A stretch of 64,000 bases of DNA, taken from positions 62,001 through 126,000 of the forward strand of contig NZ_ATLO01000017.1 of assembly GCF_000416235.1 (NCBI RefSeq), given 5' to 3'. How positions within the stretch are numbered: position 1 is the stretch's first letter; every line of letters begins with the position of its first letter. Positions 27,221 through 35,586 of this stretch are shown piece after piece. The DNA comes from Pseudomonas sp. CFII64. Its GTDB lineage: Bacteria > Pseudomonadota > Gammaproteobacteria > Pseudomonadales > Pseudomonadaceae. The position numbers and the translations under genes were made by a program. The notes beneath the pieces are model-generated. The model was not told where the DNA came from. It made no database searches and worked only from the letters and a program-made list of their open reading frames with translations.

Positions 27221-28408
27221 ATGACCGCATCCCCCCTTCGCCCCGTTGTCGTGCGTCCTGCCGGCATCGAGTCCGCCGAAGCGTTCGCCGCCAGACTGAC
27301 GACCATCACCGCGCTGCTGGCTGAATCAGCCGAGCGCTATGACGCCAGCGGTGAATTCCCCCACGCCAATTTCCGCCTGTTGCACGAGCACGGCCTGCTG
27401 GGCCTGACCGTCCCCACCGAGCTGGGCGGCGGCGGTGCCGATCTGCTGCAAGCACAACAAACCATCAGCGCCGTGGCTCAGGGCGAGCCTTCCACCGCGC
27501 TGATTCTGGTCATGCAATACATCCAGCACGCGCGCCTGCAGGACAGCAAAAGCTGGCCTGCGCATTTACGCGTGCAAGTGGCGCAGCAAGCCGTGCAGGA
27601 AGGCGCGCTGATTAACTCGCTGCGGGTCGAACCCGACCTCGGCACGCCGGCCCGTGGCGGTCTGCCTGCCACCACGGCCCGCCGCACTGCTGAAGGCTGG
27701 CGGATCAGCGGCAGCAAGATCTACTCCACCGGCAGCCACGGCCTGACCTGGTTCAATGTCTGGGCGCGCAGCGATGACGCTGATCCGCTGGTGGGCGCCT
27801 GGCTGGTGCACAAGGACACGCCGGGGATTCGCATCGTCGAGGACTGGGATCACCTGGGCATGCGCGCGACGTGCAGCCATGAAGTGATTTTCGAAGACGT
27901 GCTGGTGCCGCTGGAACACGCCGTCAGCGTCAGCCCATGGAGCGCGCCGCAGGCGGAACTGGACCCATCGGGCATGCTGTGGATGTCGGTGCTGCTGTCG
28001 TCGGTCTACGACGGCGTGGCCCGCTCGGCACGGGAATGGTTCGTGCAATGGCTGGAACAGCGCAAGCCCTCCAATCTGGGCGCGGCGCTTTCGACCTTGC
28101 CGCGTTTTCAGGAAGTGGTCGGGCAGATCGACACTTTGCTGTTCAACAATCACAACCTGCTGCAATCCGCTGCTCAAGGCCTGACCCCGGCCGTGCATGC
28201 AGCGCAGATCAAATACCTGGTCACCACCAACGCGATTCGCGCCGTGGAACTGGCCATCGAAGCGTCCGGCAACCCCGGCCTGTCGCGCAGCAATCCCCTG
28301 CAACGCCACCTTCGCAACGTACTCTGCGCGCGCATTCACACGCCGCAGAATGACGTGACCTTGATTGGCGTGGGCAAGGCGGTGTTTGCGCAACGGGCTC
28401 AACAGTAA
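27221..28408 (+). CDS. SfnB/DszC-like acyl-CoA-dehydrogenase-fold monooxygenase
   Basis: 395 residues with the acyl-CoA dehydrogenase fold. The N-terminal helical domain, the GLTVPTELGGGGADLL segment, the central beta domain (KIYSTGSHGLTWFNVWA) and the C-terminal helical bundle are seen. In sulfur-related clusters this group (SfnB, DszC) uses reduced flavin to oxygenate sulfur or sulfones. It shares the operon with the LLM enzyme and SsuA-like protein. A real CoA dehydrogenase is less likely in this context. Confidence 0.85.
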   Translation: MTASPLRPVVVRPAGIESAEAFAARLTTITALLAESAERYDASGEFPHANFRLLHEHGLLGLTVPTELGGGGADLLQAQQTISAVAQGEPSTALILVMQYIQHARLQDSKSWPAHLRVQVAQQAVQEGALINSLRVEPDLGTPARGGLPATTARRTAEGWRISGSKIYSTGSHGLTWFNVWARSDDADPLVGAWLVHKDTPGIRIVEDWDHLGMRATCSHEVIFEDVLVPLEHAVSVSPWSAPQAELDPSGMLWMSVLLSSVYDGVARSAREWFVQWLEQRKPSNLGAALSTLPRFQEVVGQIDTLLFNNHNLLQSAAQGLTPAVHAAQIKYLVTTNAIRAVELAIEASGNPGLSRSNPLQRHLRNVLCARIHTPQNDVTLIGVGKAVFAQRAQQ

Positions 28409-28411
28409 TCG

Positions 28412-28523
28412 GGTAGGACCGGACTTGTCCGGGAAGCGGTGTTTCTGACGACGGATGCAGTGAATGGTGCCAACGTTCACTGCCGCAGCTTCGCCTCAAT
28501 CGGGGACAAGTCCCCTCCTACCG
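28412..28523. repeat. Inverted pair of REP elements
   Basis: GTAGGACCGGACTTGTCC at 28413-28430 and the inverted copy GGGGACAAGTCCCCTCCTACC at 28502-28522 sit between two convergent genes. The same element is at 4787 and 32039. The pair can form a large cruciform or bidirectional mRNA end. Confidence 0.8.
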
Positions 28524-28534
28524 GCACTGATCTT

Positions 28535-30805
28535 TCACACCATCTGCGGCGGCTCAAACGCCGTAATCGGCGGCAGCGCCTCGCTCCACTTCACAATCTC
28601 CACCGACGCCGTTTGCGCCGCGCAGCCCTGGGACAGGCTCGATGAGCCGATATCCGTGGTCACCACATTGGGGTTGCCATGTTTCTCCAGGCTGTTGGCC
28701 TGCCCGTGCACCAACGGGTCGAACCAGGCACCCGTGGCGATCTGCACCACGCCGGGCCGGATATTATCCGAGACGATCACCCCCGCAAGAAACGCCCCGC
28801 GCGCATTGAAGACCTTGACCACATCTCCGTCAGCAACGCCCCGCGCCAAAGCGTCCTCGCGGTTCAGGGTCAGCGGCTCGCGCTGCTGGATTTTCGAGGC
28901 GCGGCTGTATGAGCCATGATCGTATTGGCTGTGCAAGCGGGTCTTGGGCTGGTTGGACAGCAGATGCAAAGGAAAGGCCTGCTCTGTCTGGCCCAGCCAC
29001 ACCGGATGTCCGGGACAATCAACATAGCCAAATCCGGCGATGCGCTCAGAGTAAATCTCGATCTTGCCCGATGGCGTTGGCAGGGGGTTGGTTGCGGGAT
29101 CATCGCGAAAGGGTTTGAGCAATACCGTATCGGTTTCGGGGTAGGCAACCTCGAACAACCCATCACGCCAGAACTGATCGTAATCAGGCAACTCCACGCC
29201 AAAATCCTGCGCCCTGCCTCGCGACTCTTCATAAATGAAACGCAGCCAGCCAGCCGCATCGCGACCTTCAGTGAAGGTGTCGGCAAAACCAAGACGCCGT
29301 GCCACTTCGGCAAAGATCGAATAATCGTCACGGGATTCGCCCACCGGCTCGATGGCCTGCTGCATGGCAATCATGAAGCGATCCGACGCCGAACTGCCAA
29401 TGTCGTTGCGTTCCAGCGCCGTGGTGGCTGGCAACACGATGTCGGCGTACTTGGCCTGAGCGGTCCAGAACTGTTCATGGACGATAATGGTTTCCGGCTT
29501 TTGCCAGGCGTGCAGCAGGCGATTGAGGTCCTGGTGGTGGTGAAAAATATTACCGCCCGCCCAGTACACCAGACGAATATCCGGGTACTGGCGTTGCTGG
29601 CCGTTGTAGTCGAACGCCGCGCCGGGGTTGAGCAGCATGTCAACGACCCGGGCCACCGGAATGAAATCCTTGATGGGGTTCGCGCCTTGGGAAAATCGCG
29701 GCCCGGAAAACGCCTTGCGGCCGCTGCCGGTGTTGTTCATGCAGCCGTAACCCACCCCAAAACCAGCGCCCGGCAAACCGATCTGGCCAAGCAAGGCGGC
29801 CAAGGTCACGGTCATCCAGAACGGCTGCTCGCCATGCACCGCCCGCTGCAACGAATAGGCAATGTTGATCATGGTGCGTTTGCTGGCCATGCGCCGCGCC
29901 AGTTCAGTGATCTGCGCGGCGGGAATGTCGGTGAGCGCTTCGGCCCATTCCGCTGTTTTCGCCTGGCCATCCGTCAAACCCAGCAGATAATCGCGGAAGC
30001 GTTCATAGCCGACGGTGTAGCGCTGAACGAAAACTTCGTCATGCAAGCCTTCGCTGATCAGTACGTAGGACAACGCCATCATCAGCGCCGTGTCGCTGCC
30101 AGGGCGAACGGGCAACCATTCAATCTGTTGCGGGCCTTTCAAGTCGTCGCGCAGCGGGCTGACATTGACGAACTGCACGCCTGCTTTGGACATATCGTCC
30201 AGGGCGCTGGCGAGCAGGTGATCACTGGCGCCACCGGGGCTGGTCTGGGCGTTTTTCGCCGGCAGGCCACCAAAGGCGACGAACAGTTCGCAATGCTGGG
30301 CGAGATTCTTCCACGAGGTGTGCGCGGCCAGCAGCCAGTCCATATTGCCGACGATGTGCGGCATCAACACCCGTCCGGCACCCAGGCTGTAACTGTCGAC
30401 GCTGGCGACGTAACCACCAAAGCCATTGAGGAAACGATGCAGCTGGCTTTGCGCGTGGTGGAAGCGTCCAGCGCTGCCCCAACCGTAACTGCCACCGAAA
30501 ATCGCCTGATTGCCGTGGGCGGACTTGACCCGTTGCAGCTCTTTGGCCACCAGATCCAGCGCCACTTCCCAGCTGACTTCGACAAAAGGCTCCTGGCCAC
30601 GCAGTTCAGGGCTGCCACCTGATCCTTCCAGGAAGCTGCGGCGCACGGCGGGACGCATGATGCGGGTCGGCGAGGTCAGCGCAGCAGCGACCGAATCACC
30701 GATCGGCGAAGGGTCGCGATCCCACTCCACAGGCAGCAATGCCTCAAGCTTGCCGTCGACGACCTGCGGGCGATACGCCCCCCAATGCAGCGAGGTAAAA
30801 CTCAT
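28535..30805 (-). CDS. BisC/TorA/DMSO-reductase-family molybdoenzyme (biotin or methionine sulfoxide reductase-like)
   Basis: 756 residues with no Tat signal and no N-terminal iron-sulfur cysteines, so cytoplasmic like BisC. It has the GSYGWGSAG, DSYSLGAGR (probable Mo-ligand Ser) and GGLPAKNAQ segments in the N-terminal half, GGNIFHHHQDLNRL in the middle, and the C-terminal molybdopterin-guanine-dinucleotide domain (SNQPKTRLHSQYD). The ribosome site CAGGAGA precedes the start. The family reduces S- or N-oxides. The sulfonate-type binding protein behind it points to use of sulfoxides as a sulfur source. Confidence 0.88.
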   Translation of the reverse strand: MSFTSLHWGAYRPQVVDGKLEALLPVEWDRDPSPIGDSVAAALTSPTRIMRPAVRRSFLEGSGGSPELRGQEPFVEVSWEVALDLVAKELQRVKSAHGNQAIFGGSYGWGSAGRFHHAQSQLHRFLNGFGGYVASVDSYSLGAGRVLMPHIVGNMDWLLAAHTSWKNLAQHCELFVAFGGLPAKNAQTSPGGASDHLLASALDDMSKAGVQFVNVSPLRDDLKGPQQIEWLPVRPGSDTALMMALSYVLISEGLHDEVFVQRYTVGYERFRDYLLGLTDGQAKTAEWAEALTDIPAAQITELARRMASKRTMINIAYSLQRAVHGEQPFWMTVTLAALLGQIGLPGAGFGVGYGCMNNTGSGRKAFSGPRFSQGANPIKDFIPVARVVDMLLNPGAAFDYNGQQRQYPDIRLVYWAGGNIFHHHQDLNRLLHAWQKPETIIVHEQFWTAQAKYADIVLPATTALERNDIGSSASDRFMIAMQQAIEPVGESRDDYSIFAEVARRLGFADTFTEGRDAAGWLRFIYEESRGRAQDFGVELPDYDQFWRDGLFEVAYPETDTVLLKPFRDDPATNPLPTPSGKIEIYSERIAGFGYVDCPGHPVWLGQTEQAFPLHLLSNQPKTRLHSQYDHGSYSRASKIQQREPLTLNREDALARGVADGDVVKVFNARGAFLAGVIVSDNIRPGVVQIATGAWFDPLVHGQANSLEKHGNPNVVTTDIGSSSLSQGCAAQTASVEIVKWSEALPPITAFEPPQMV

Positions 30806-30842
30806 GGCGCAGGTCTCCTGAAAACAGTGAACGCTTAATCAA

Positions 30843-31832
30843 TCAACGCGAGACCTGAGCCGCAGCTTCGCTCTTCAAGGCCGCATTGAACGAGTCATCG
30901 AACACATTGCCTGCCGGATAGGATTTAGTCAGCCCCGCACCGTTGAAAAAATCGATGGTCTGTTGCGCTTCGGCAATGACCTGGGCCGTGATTGGCACCA
31001 CCACGATCTGCGAGCGTTCGAACCAGCGTCGGGCGACTTCGGCATCCGCCTTGGTCAAGGCCGACCAGGCATTGGCGTAGGTGTCGGTGTTTTGCGCGCT
31101 GCTCACCGACCACGCCCGGGCAGCCTGCAGGCGCTGGAGGAAATCGCTGATCTGGGCGCGCTTGTCCTTGATCGCCCGTTCGTTGGCGACGATGAAACTC
31201 TGGGCCGGAATCAGGCCTTTGGCAGTAGCGATGACCCGTGCGCCCTGACGCTCCTGTTGCGTCACGTAAGGGTCCCACGTGGCGATGGCGTCCACGGAAC
31301 CGCCATCCAGAGCATGGGAAGAATCCAGGGCGCTGAGGTAGCGGTAGTCCACTGCATCACGAGGCACGCCGGCGCGATCCAGCGCGGTCAGCATCAGTTG
31401 CTGGCTGAACGAGCCTTTCCAGATCGCGACTTTCTTGCCGGCCAGATCGGCGACGGTCTTGATCGGGGAATCCTTGGCCACGACGATTGCCACGCCATCC
31501 AGGTTTTGCCGGGACACACCGATCACTTTGATCGGCGCACCCAGCGCGCCCATGAACAACGCCGGCGCATCGCCCAGCAGACCGACGTCCAGGCTGCCCA
31601 CGTTCAACGCCTCGGCCACGGGCGAACCGGCGGTGAATTGTTTCCATTCCAGGCTGTAAGGCAAATCCTTGAGCACCCCGGCCGCTTCCATCACGGTGCG
31701 GGCGCTGTAGCTTTGATCGCCGACAATCAGGTCACTGGCCTGAACCGCCAGCGAGGTGGTCATGGCCAGGGCCAGAGCGAGAAAAATGCTGTTCTTGCGA
31801 AGTCTGAACGTGAGGGACAAACGGCTCTCCAC
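30843..31832 (-). CDS. SsuA-like aliphatic sulfonate ABC binding protein (second copy)
   Basis: 329 residues from a GTG start, with a signal peptide ending near VQA-SDL. The SsuA-type segments NVGSLDVGLLGDAPALF, AKDSPIKTVADLAGKKVA and ATWDPYVT are present. It is similar in plan to, but clearly diverged from, the protein at 24754. It is 37 bases upstream of the molybdoenzyme on the same strand and again has no transporter subunits beside it. Confidence 0.86.
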   Translation of the reverse strand: MESRLSLTFRLRKNSIFLALALAMTTSLAVQASDLIVGDQSYSARTVMEAAGVLKDLPYSLEWKQFTAGSPVAEALNVGSLDVGLLGDAPALFMGALGAPIKVIGVSRQNLDGVAIVVAKDSPIKTVADLAGKKVAIWKGSFSQQLMLTALDRAGVPRDAVDYRYLSALDSSHALDGGSVDAIATWDPYVTQQERQGARVIATAKGLIPAQSFIVANERAIKDKRAQISDFLQRLQAARAWSVSSAQNTDTYANAWSALTKADAEVARRWFERSQIVVVPITAQVIAEAQQTIDFFNGAGLTKSYPAGNVFDDSFNAALKSEAAAQVSR

Positions 31833-32169
31833 AGGCTCATGCAGAGCCGGATCATAGGAATGAAGTCCGGGTCCGCGTGTACGGTAGCCGAGAATCGGCC
31901 CGGTTCCGAAGTCAGAAATGGGCCGCGCGGCAAACCATAGCAGCTGCCGCGTTATTCCCTAAATTCATTTTTATTATAGGTTTATATGCAAATAGCTACC
32001 AATCATGCCACGTTCGCGCCCCTGACTGCCTACGAACCGGTAGGAGGGGACTTGTCCCCGAATGCGATGGTCCTGACAACGAAAACTCACAAGTTAACGC
32101 TATCTGAGTGACCGTCTTTCGGGGACAAGTCCCCTCCTACATAATGTTTTATGTCTGCTGCAGTGCGCA
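31833..32169. other. Intergenic region with AT-rich promoter segment and inverted REP pair
   Basis: The part next to the SsuA-like start holds an AT-rich segment (31950-31995) with TTATTCCCTAAATTC, probably its promoter or sulfur-control region. The rest, 32039-32059 and 32120-32140, is an inverted pair of the GTAGGAGGGGACTTGTCCCC repeat. No gene is seen. Confidence 0.6.
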
Positions 32170-32520
32170 TCAATCCACCGCGATCTCGACGTTCTGCCCA
32201 CTCAAGCGCACCGGCCAGACTCGCAGACGCTGTTCCGGGTATTCCAGGCAACCACCGTCGTGCAGGCGGAAATGCTGTTTGTACAGCGGCGAAGCAATCA
32301 CCAGTTCGCCTTTGATGTTGCCGATCAGCCCGCGACCAATGACGTTGACCCCCGACTGCGGGTCGCAATTATCCACGGCGTAGAGGTTTTTGCCCTCGGC
32401 GTCCGGCAGGTAGAACAGCGCGACTTGCTCGCCGTCCAGCCATACCACCACGCCCGAGTTGCGCACCAGGTCTTGCTTGTCGCACACCGGGCGCCATTCG
32501 TGGGTATTTGTCTGGCTCAT
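32170..32520 (-). CDS. nirD: Nitrite reductase [NAD(P)H] small subunit
   Basis: 116 residues, the normal NirD length, with the Rieske-like fold (VVWLDGEQVALFYLP, DPQSGVNVIGRGLIG, ASPLYKQHF) but without the cluster-binding cysteine/histidine pairs, as usual for NirD. It overlaps the nirB stop (ATGA), so the two are translationally coupled. It partners NirB in the assimilatory reduction of nitrite to ammonium in the cytoplasm. Confidence 0.95.
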   Translation of the reverse strand: MSQTNTHEWRPVCDKQDLVRNSGVVVWLDGEQVALFYLPDAEGKNLYAVDNCDPQSGVNVIGRGLIGNIKGELVIASPLYKQHFRLHDGGCLEYPEQRLRVWPVRLSGQNVEIAVD

Positions 32521-35081
32521 GAGAGTGCCTCCTCGGTGACAGGGATCAGGTTGAGTTCGCTGGCGGTCGCCGGGCGGCGTTGACCGCGCTCCTTGACGAA
32601 GTGGATATCCGGATCGCCGCGTTTATCATTGACGAAGGTGCGGAAGCGCTTGAGTTTTTCCGGGCTGTTCAGGGTGTTGGCCCACTCGCACTCGTAGCGG
32701 TCGACCACCAGTTGCATCTGCGCTTCCAGCTCGGCACCCAAGCCGAGGCTGTCGTGGATGATCACGTCCTTGAGGTAATCCAGACCGCCTTCCAGGCTTT
32801 CACGCCAGACCGAGGTGCGCTGCAACTTGTCGGCGGTGCGGATGTAGAACATCAGGAAACGGTCGATGTAGCGGATCAGGGTTTCATCGTCCAGGTCGGT
32901 GGCAAACAGTTCCGCATGACGCGGACGCATGCCGCCGTTGCCGGAGATGTACAGGTTCCAGCCCTTCTCGGTGGCGATCACCCCGACATCCTTGCTCTGC
33001 GCCTCGGCGCACTCACGGGTGCAACCGGAAACCGCAAACTTGAGTTTGTGCGGCGAACGCAGGCCTTTGTAACGATCCTCGATGGTCAGGGCCATTTTCA
33101 CGCTGTCCTGAACGCCGTAACGGCACCAGGTGCTGCCGACACAGGATTTCACCGTGCGGGTGGACTTGCCGTACGCATGCCCGGTTTCAAAACCGGCGGC
33201 GATCAGCTCGGACCAGATGTCCGGCAACTCATGCAGCTGGGCGCCGAACAGGTCGATCCGCTGGCCGCCGGTGATCTTGGTGTACAGGTCGTATTTCTTG
33301 GCAACCACGCCGATGGCGATCAGCTTGTCGGCGGTGATTTCCCCCCCGGCAATACGGGGTACGACCGAATAAGTGCCGTTTTTCTGCATGTTGGCCATGA
33401 ACGTATCGTTGGTGTCCTGCAGCGGCACCAGGGAAGCGTCCATGATCGGCTGGTTCCAGCAGGAGGCGAGAATCGAACCCACCGCAGGCTTGCAGATGTC
33501 ACAGCCGGTATGCCCGTGGCCATGCTTGGCGAGCAGTTCTTCGAAGGTCAACACACCCTCGACCCGAACCAGCGCGTAAAGCTCCTGGCGGGTGTAGGCG
33601 AAGTGTTCGCACAGACTTTTATCGACACTGACGCCACGGGCGCTCAGCTCGTGCTCGAAGACTGTTTTCAGCAACGCCGAGCAACCGCCGCAGCCGGTGG
33701 CGGCCTTGGTCTGCGCCTTGAGTCCGCCCAGATCGGAGCAGCCGCCATCGATGGCCGAACAGATCGCGCCCTTGCTCACGTTGTGGCAGGAACAAATGGT
33801 CGCGGTTGTGGGCAGCGCTGCCGGGCCCAGGGTTGGCGCGCCTGTGGAGGAAGGCAGAATCAGGCTGGCCGGTTCTTTAGGCAGGACGATGTTGTTCTGC
33901 ATGTATTGCAGCAGCGTGTCGTAATAGCTGTTGTCACCCACCAGCACGGCACCGATGACATGCTTGCCGCTGGCATCCACCACCAGGCGTCGATAGCTGG
34001 CGGTGGTCTGATCGATGAATTGATAGCTGCGCGAACCCGGCGTATGCCCGTGGGCATCGCCGATGGAGCCAACGTCCACGCCGAGCAGCTTGAGCTTGGT
34101 GGACATGTCGGCGCCCATGAACGGCTCGCCTTCGGTGCCGCACAGCAACTGGGCAACGCCACGGGCCATTTGGTAACCGGGTGCCACCAGACCGAAGATG
34201 CTGCCATTCCACGCAGCACATTCACCAATGGCGTAGATGTGCGGGTCGCTGCTCTGGCACTGGCTGTCGATAACCACGCCGCCGCGCGGGCCGACTTCCA
34301 GACCGGACTGGCGAGCCAGCGCATCCTGGGCGCGAATGCCGGCCGAGAACACGATCAGGTCGGTTTCGAGGAATTCATCGTTGCCGAAGTTCATCCGGTA
34401 GCGGTACTCCTCGCCAGCGGTGATCGACTGGGTGCCGCGCGACAAATGCACGCCGACGCCGAGCTTCTCGATCCGGTCCTTGAGGGCGATACCGCCCTGC
34501 TCGTCCAGCTGCACCGGCATCAGGCGCGGCGCGAATTCCACGACATGGGCTTCCAGACCCAGGCTTTTCAGGGCATTGGCCGCTTCCAGACCCAACAAAC
34601 CGCCGCCGACCACCACGCCGCGTATCGCATTGGTGGCTGCGGCGCGGATGGCGTCCAGGTCTTCCAGGGTGCGGTAGACCAGACGCGAATCGCCGTGAGC
34701 GCCTTCAATCGGCGGCACGAACGGGTAGGAACCAGTGGCCAGGACCAGCTTGTCGTAATACACACTGCCGGTGGCCGTGATCACCTGCTGGCCGTCGCGA
34801 TCGATCTCCAGCACTTGCGTGCCCAGATGCAGGGTGACGCCCGGCGTCTGGTACAGCGAGATATCGGAAAGCGCCAGCGACTCGGCATCCCGGCCGGAGA
34901 AATACTCGGACAGATGCACCCGGTCATAGGCACGCATCTGCTCTTCACCAAACACATGCAGTTGGTAGTGGTTCAGGGCGCCACCGGCGATCAACTGTTC
35001 GACACAATGATGTCCAACCATGCCGTTACCGATCACGATCAAGGTTTGCAGCGAGTCCAAAGGAGCAATATTGGAGTTCAT
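32517..35081 (-). CDS. nirB: Nitrite reductase [NAD(P)H] large subunit
   Basis: 854 residues from the ATG at 35079-35081; a GTG nine codons upstream is possible. The N-terminal FAD/NADH domain (VIGNGMVGHHC, GGGLLGLEAANALKSLG) is followed by a bacterioferredoxin-type 2Fe-2S domain (CSCHN, GCGGC) and the sirohaem/4Fe-4S module with CVGSTWC and GCTRECAEA. This is the standard NasD/NirB architecture. No nitrate reductase or nitrate transporter follows inside the window. Confidence 0.95.
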   Translation of the reverse strand: MNSNIAPLDSLQTLIVIGNGMVGHHCVEQLIAGGALNHYQLHVFGEEQMRAYDRVHLSEYFSGRDAESLALSDISLYQTPGVTLHLGTQVLEIDRDGQQVITATGSVYYDKLVLATGSYPFVPPIEGAHGDSRLVYRTLEDLDAIRAAATNAIRGVVVGGGLLGLEAANALKSLGLEAHVVEFAPRLMPVQLDEQGGIALKDRIEKLGVGVHLSRGTQSITAGEEYRYRMNFGNDEFLETDLIVFSAGIRAQDALARQSGLEVGPRGGVVIDSQCQSSDPHIYAIGECAAWNGSIFGLVAPGYQMARGVAQLLCGTEGEPFMGADMSTKLKLLGVDVGSIGDAHGHTPGSRSYQFIDQTTASYRRLVVDASGKHVIGAVLVGDNSYYDTLLQYMQNNIVLPKEPASLILPSSTGAPTLGPAALPTTATICSCHNVSKGAICSAIDGGCSDLGGLKAQTKAATGCGGCSALLKTVFEHELSARGVSVDKSLCEHFAYTRQELYALVRVEGVLTFEELLAKHGHGHTGCDICKPAVGSILASCWNQPIMDASLVPLQDTNDTFMANMQKNGTYSVVPRIAGGEITADKLIAIGVVAKKYDLYTKITGGQRIDLFGAQLHELPDIWSELIAAGFETGHAYGKSTRTVKSCVGSTWCRYGVQDSVKMALTIEDRYKGLRSPHKLKFAVSGCTRECAEAQSKDVGVIATEKGWNLYISGNGGMRPRHAELFATDLDDETLIRYIDRFLMFYIRTADKLQRTSVWRESLEGGLDYLKDVIIHDSLGLGAELEAQMQLVVDRYECEWANTLNSPEKLKRFRTFVNDKRGDPDIHFVKERGQRRPATASELNLIPVTEEALS

Positions 35082-35120
35082 AGATAGCACCCAGCCAAAG
35101 CCAATCACGGATAAAAAAGC

Positions 35121-35157
35121 AAAAAAAAACGCCTGAAACCTTGCGGTTCCAGGCGCC
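35121..35157 (-). terminator. Leader terminator just upstream of nirB
   Basis: On the minus strand GCGCCTGGAACC pairs with GGTTTCAGGCGT across GCAA and is followed by nine Ts. It ends about 40 bases before the nirB start, so it terminates leader RNA rather than a gene. Nitrite/nitrate operons of pseudomonads are known to use NasT-type (ANTAR) antitermination in the leader, which fits. Confidence 0.7.
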
Positions 35158-35257
35158 TTTGCCTGTTCATTTGTGGTGTCGATCCGGCCTCTGTGCCCGA
35201 TTCACCCATCTTGCCCACGGCCTGCTGGCTGCTCGATCTTCGTTGACCGACGGGGCT

Positions 35258-35284
35258 GTCCACTCGACTGCGTATGCGGTGGAC
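35258..35284 (-). promoter_or_regulatory. Upstream leader hairpin of nirBD, possible antiterminator target
   Basis: GTCCAC (35258-35263) and GTGGAC (35279-35284) form a stem in the nirB leader about 100 bases before the terminator hairpin. Two-hairpin ANTAR targets lie in this position in other leaders. The exact hexaloop pattern was not confirmed. Confidence 0.35.
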
Positions 35285-35586
35285 CTGATCAGTGATAAGC
35301 AGAATGTGTGCCAGCTTGCATTTTGAAACAACCGGCCCTGCTGGCAAGGGCGGGTTTAAAGTCTTCGGGCGGGATTCGGCCGGTTATCGCCCGCATGACG
35401 CGGACCTCGGCTGACACCGCGCACCCCGCTCGACTCGCCTCCGCTTGGTGCATCTCCAACGCATCCGGCTATATATAAGTGCATTTGCCGCGTGGCTGGC
35501 GCCGATGCTCAACCCGCATAGACGCAGATCAATGAAGCCTGCGGGCAAGCTGACTATGCTCGGCGGTTTTGCCACCGAGCTTTCCC
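35285..35586. other. Gap between nirB leader and trhP
   Basis: The region should contain the divergent promoters of nirBD and trhP. Short frames here have no supporting ribosome sites. I see no RNA gene or repeat. Confidence 0.4.

Noticed and set aside
28916..30622. 568-codon open frame on the plus strand
   Set aside because: It is antisense to the BisC-type molybdoenzyme and has no family features.
32580..35087. 835-codon open frame on the plus strand
   Set aside because: It is antisense to nirB, whose domains and motifs are unambiguous; long shadow frames are common in high-GC DNA.
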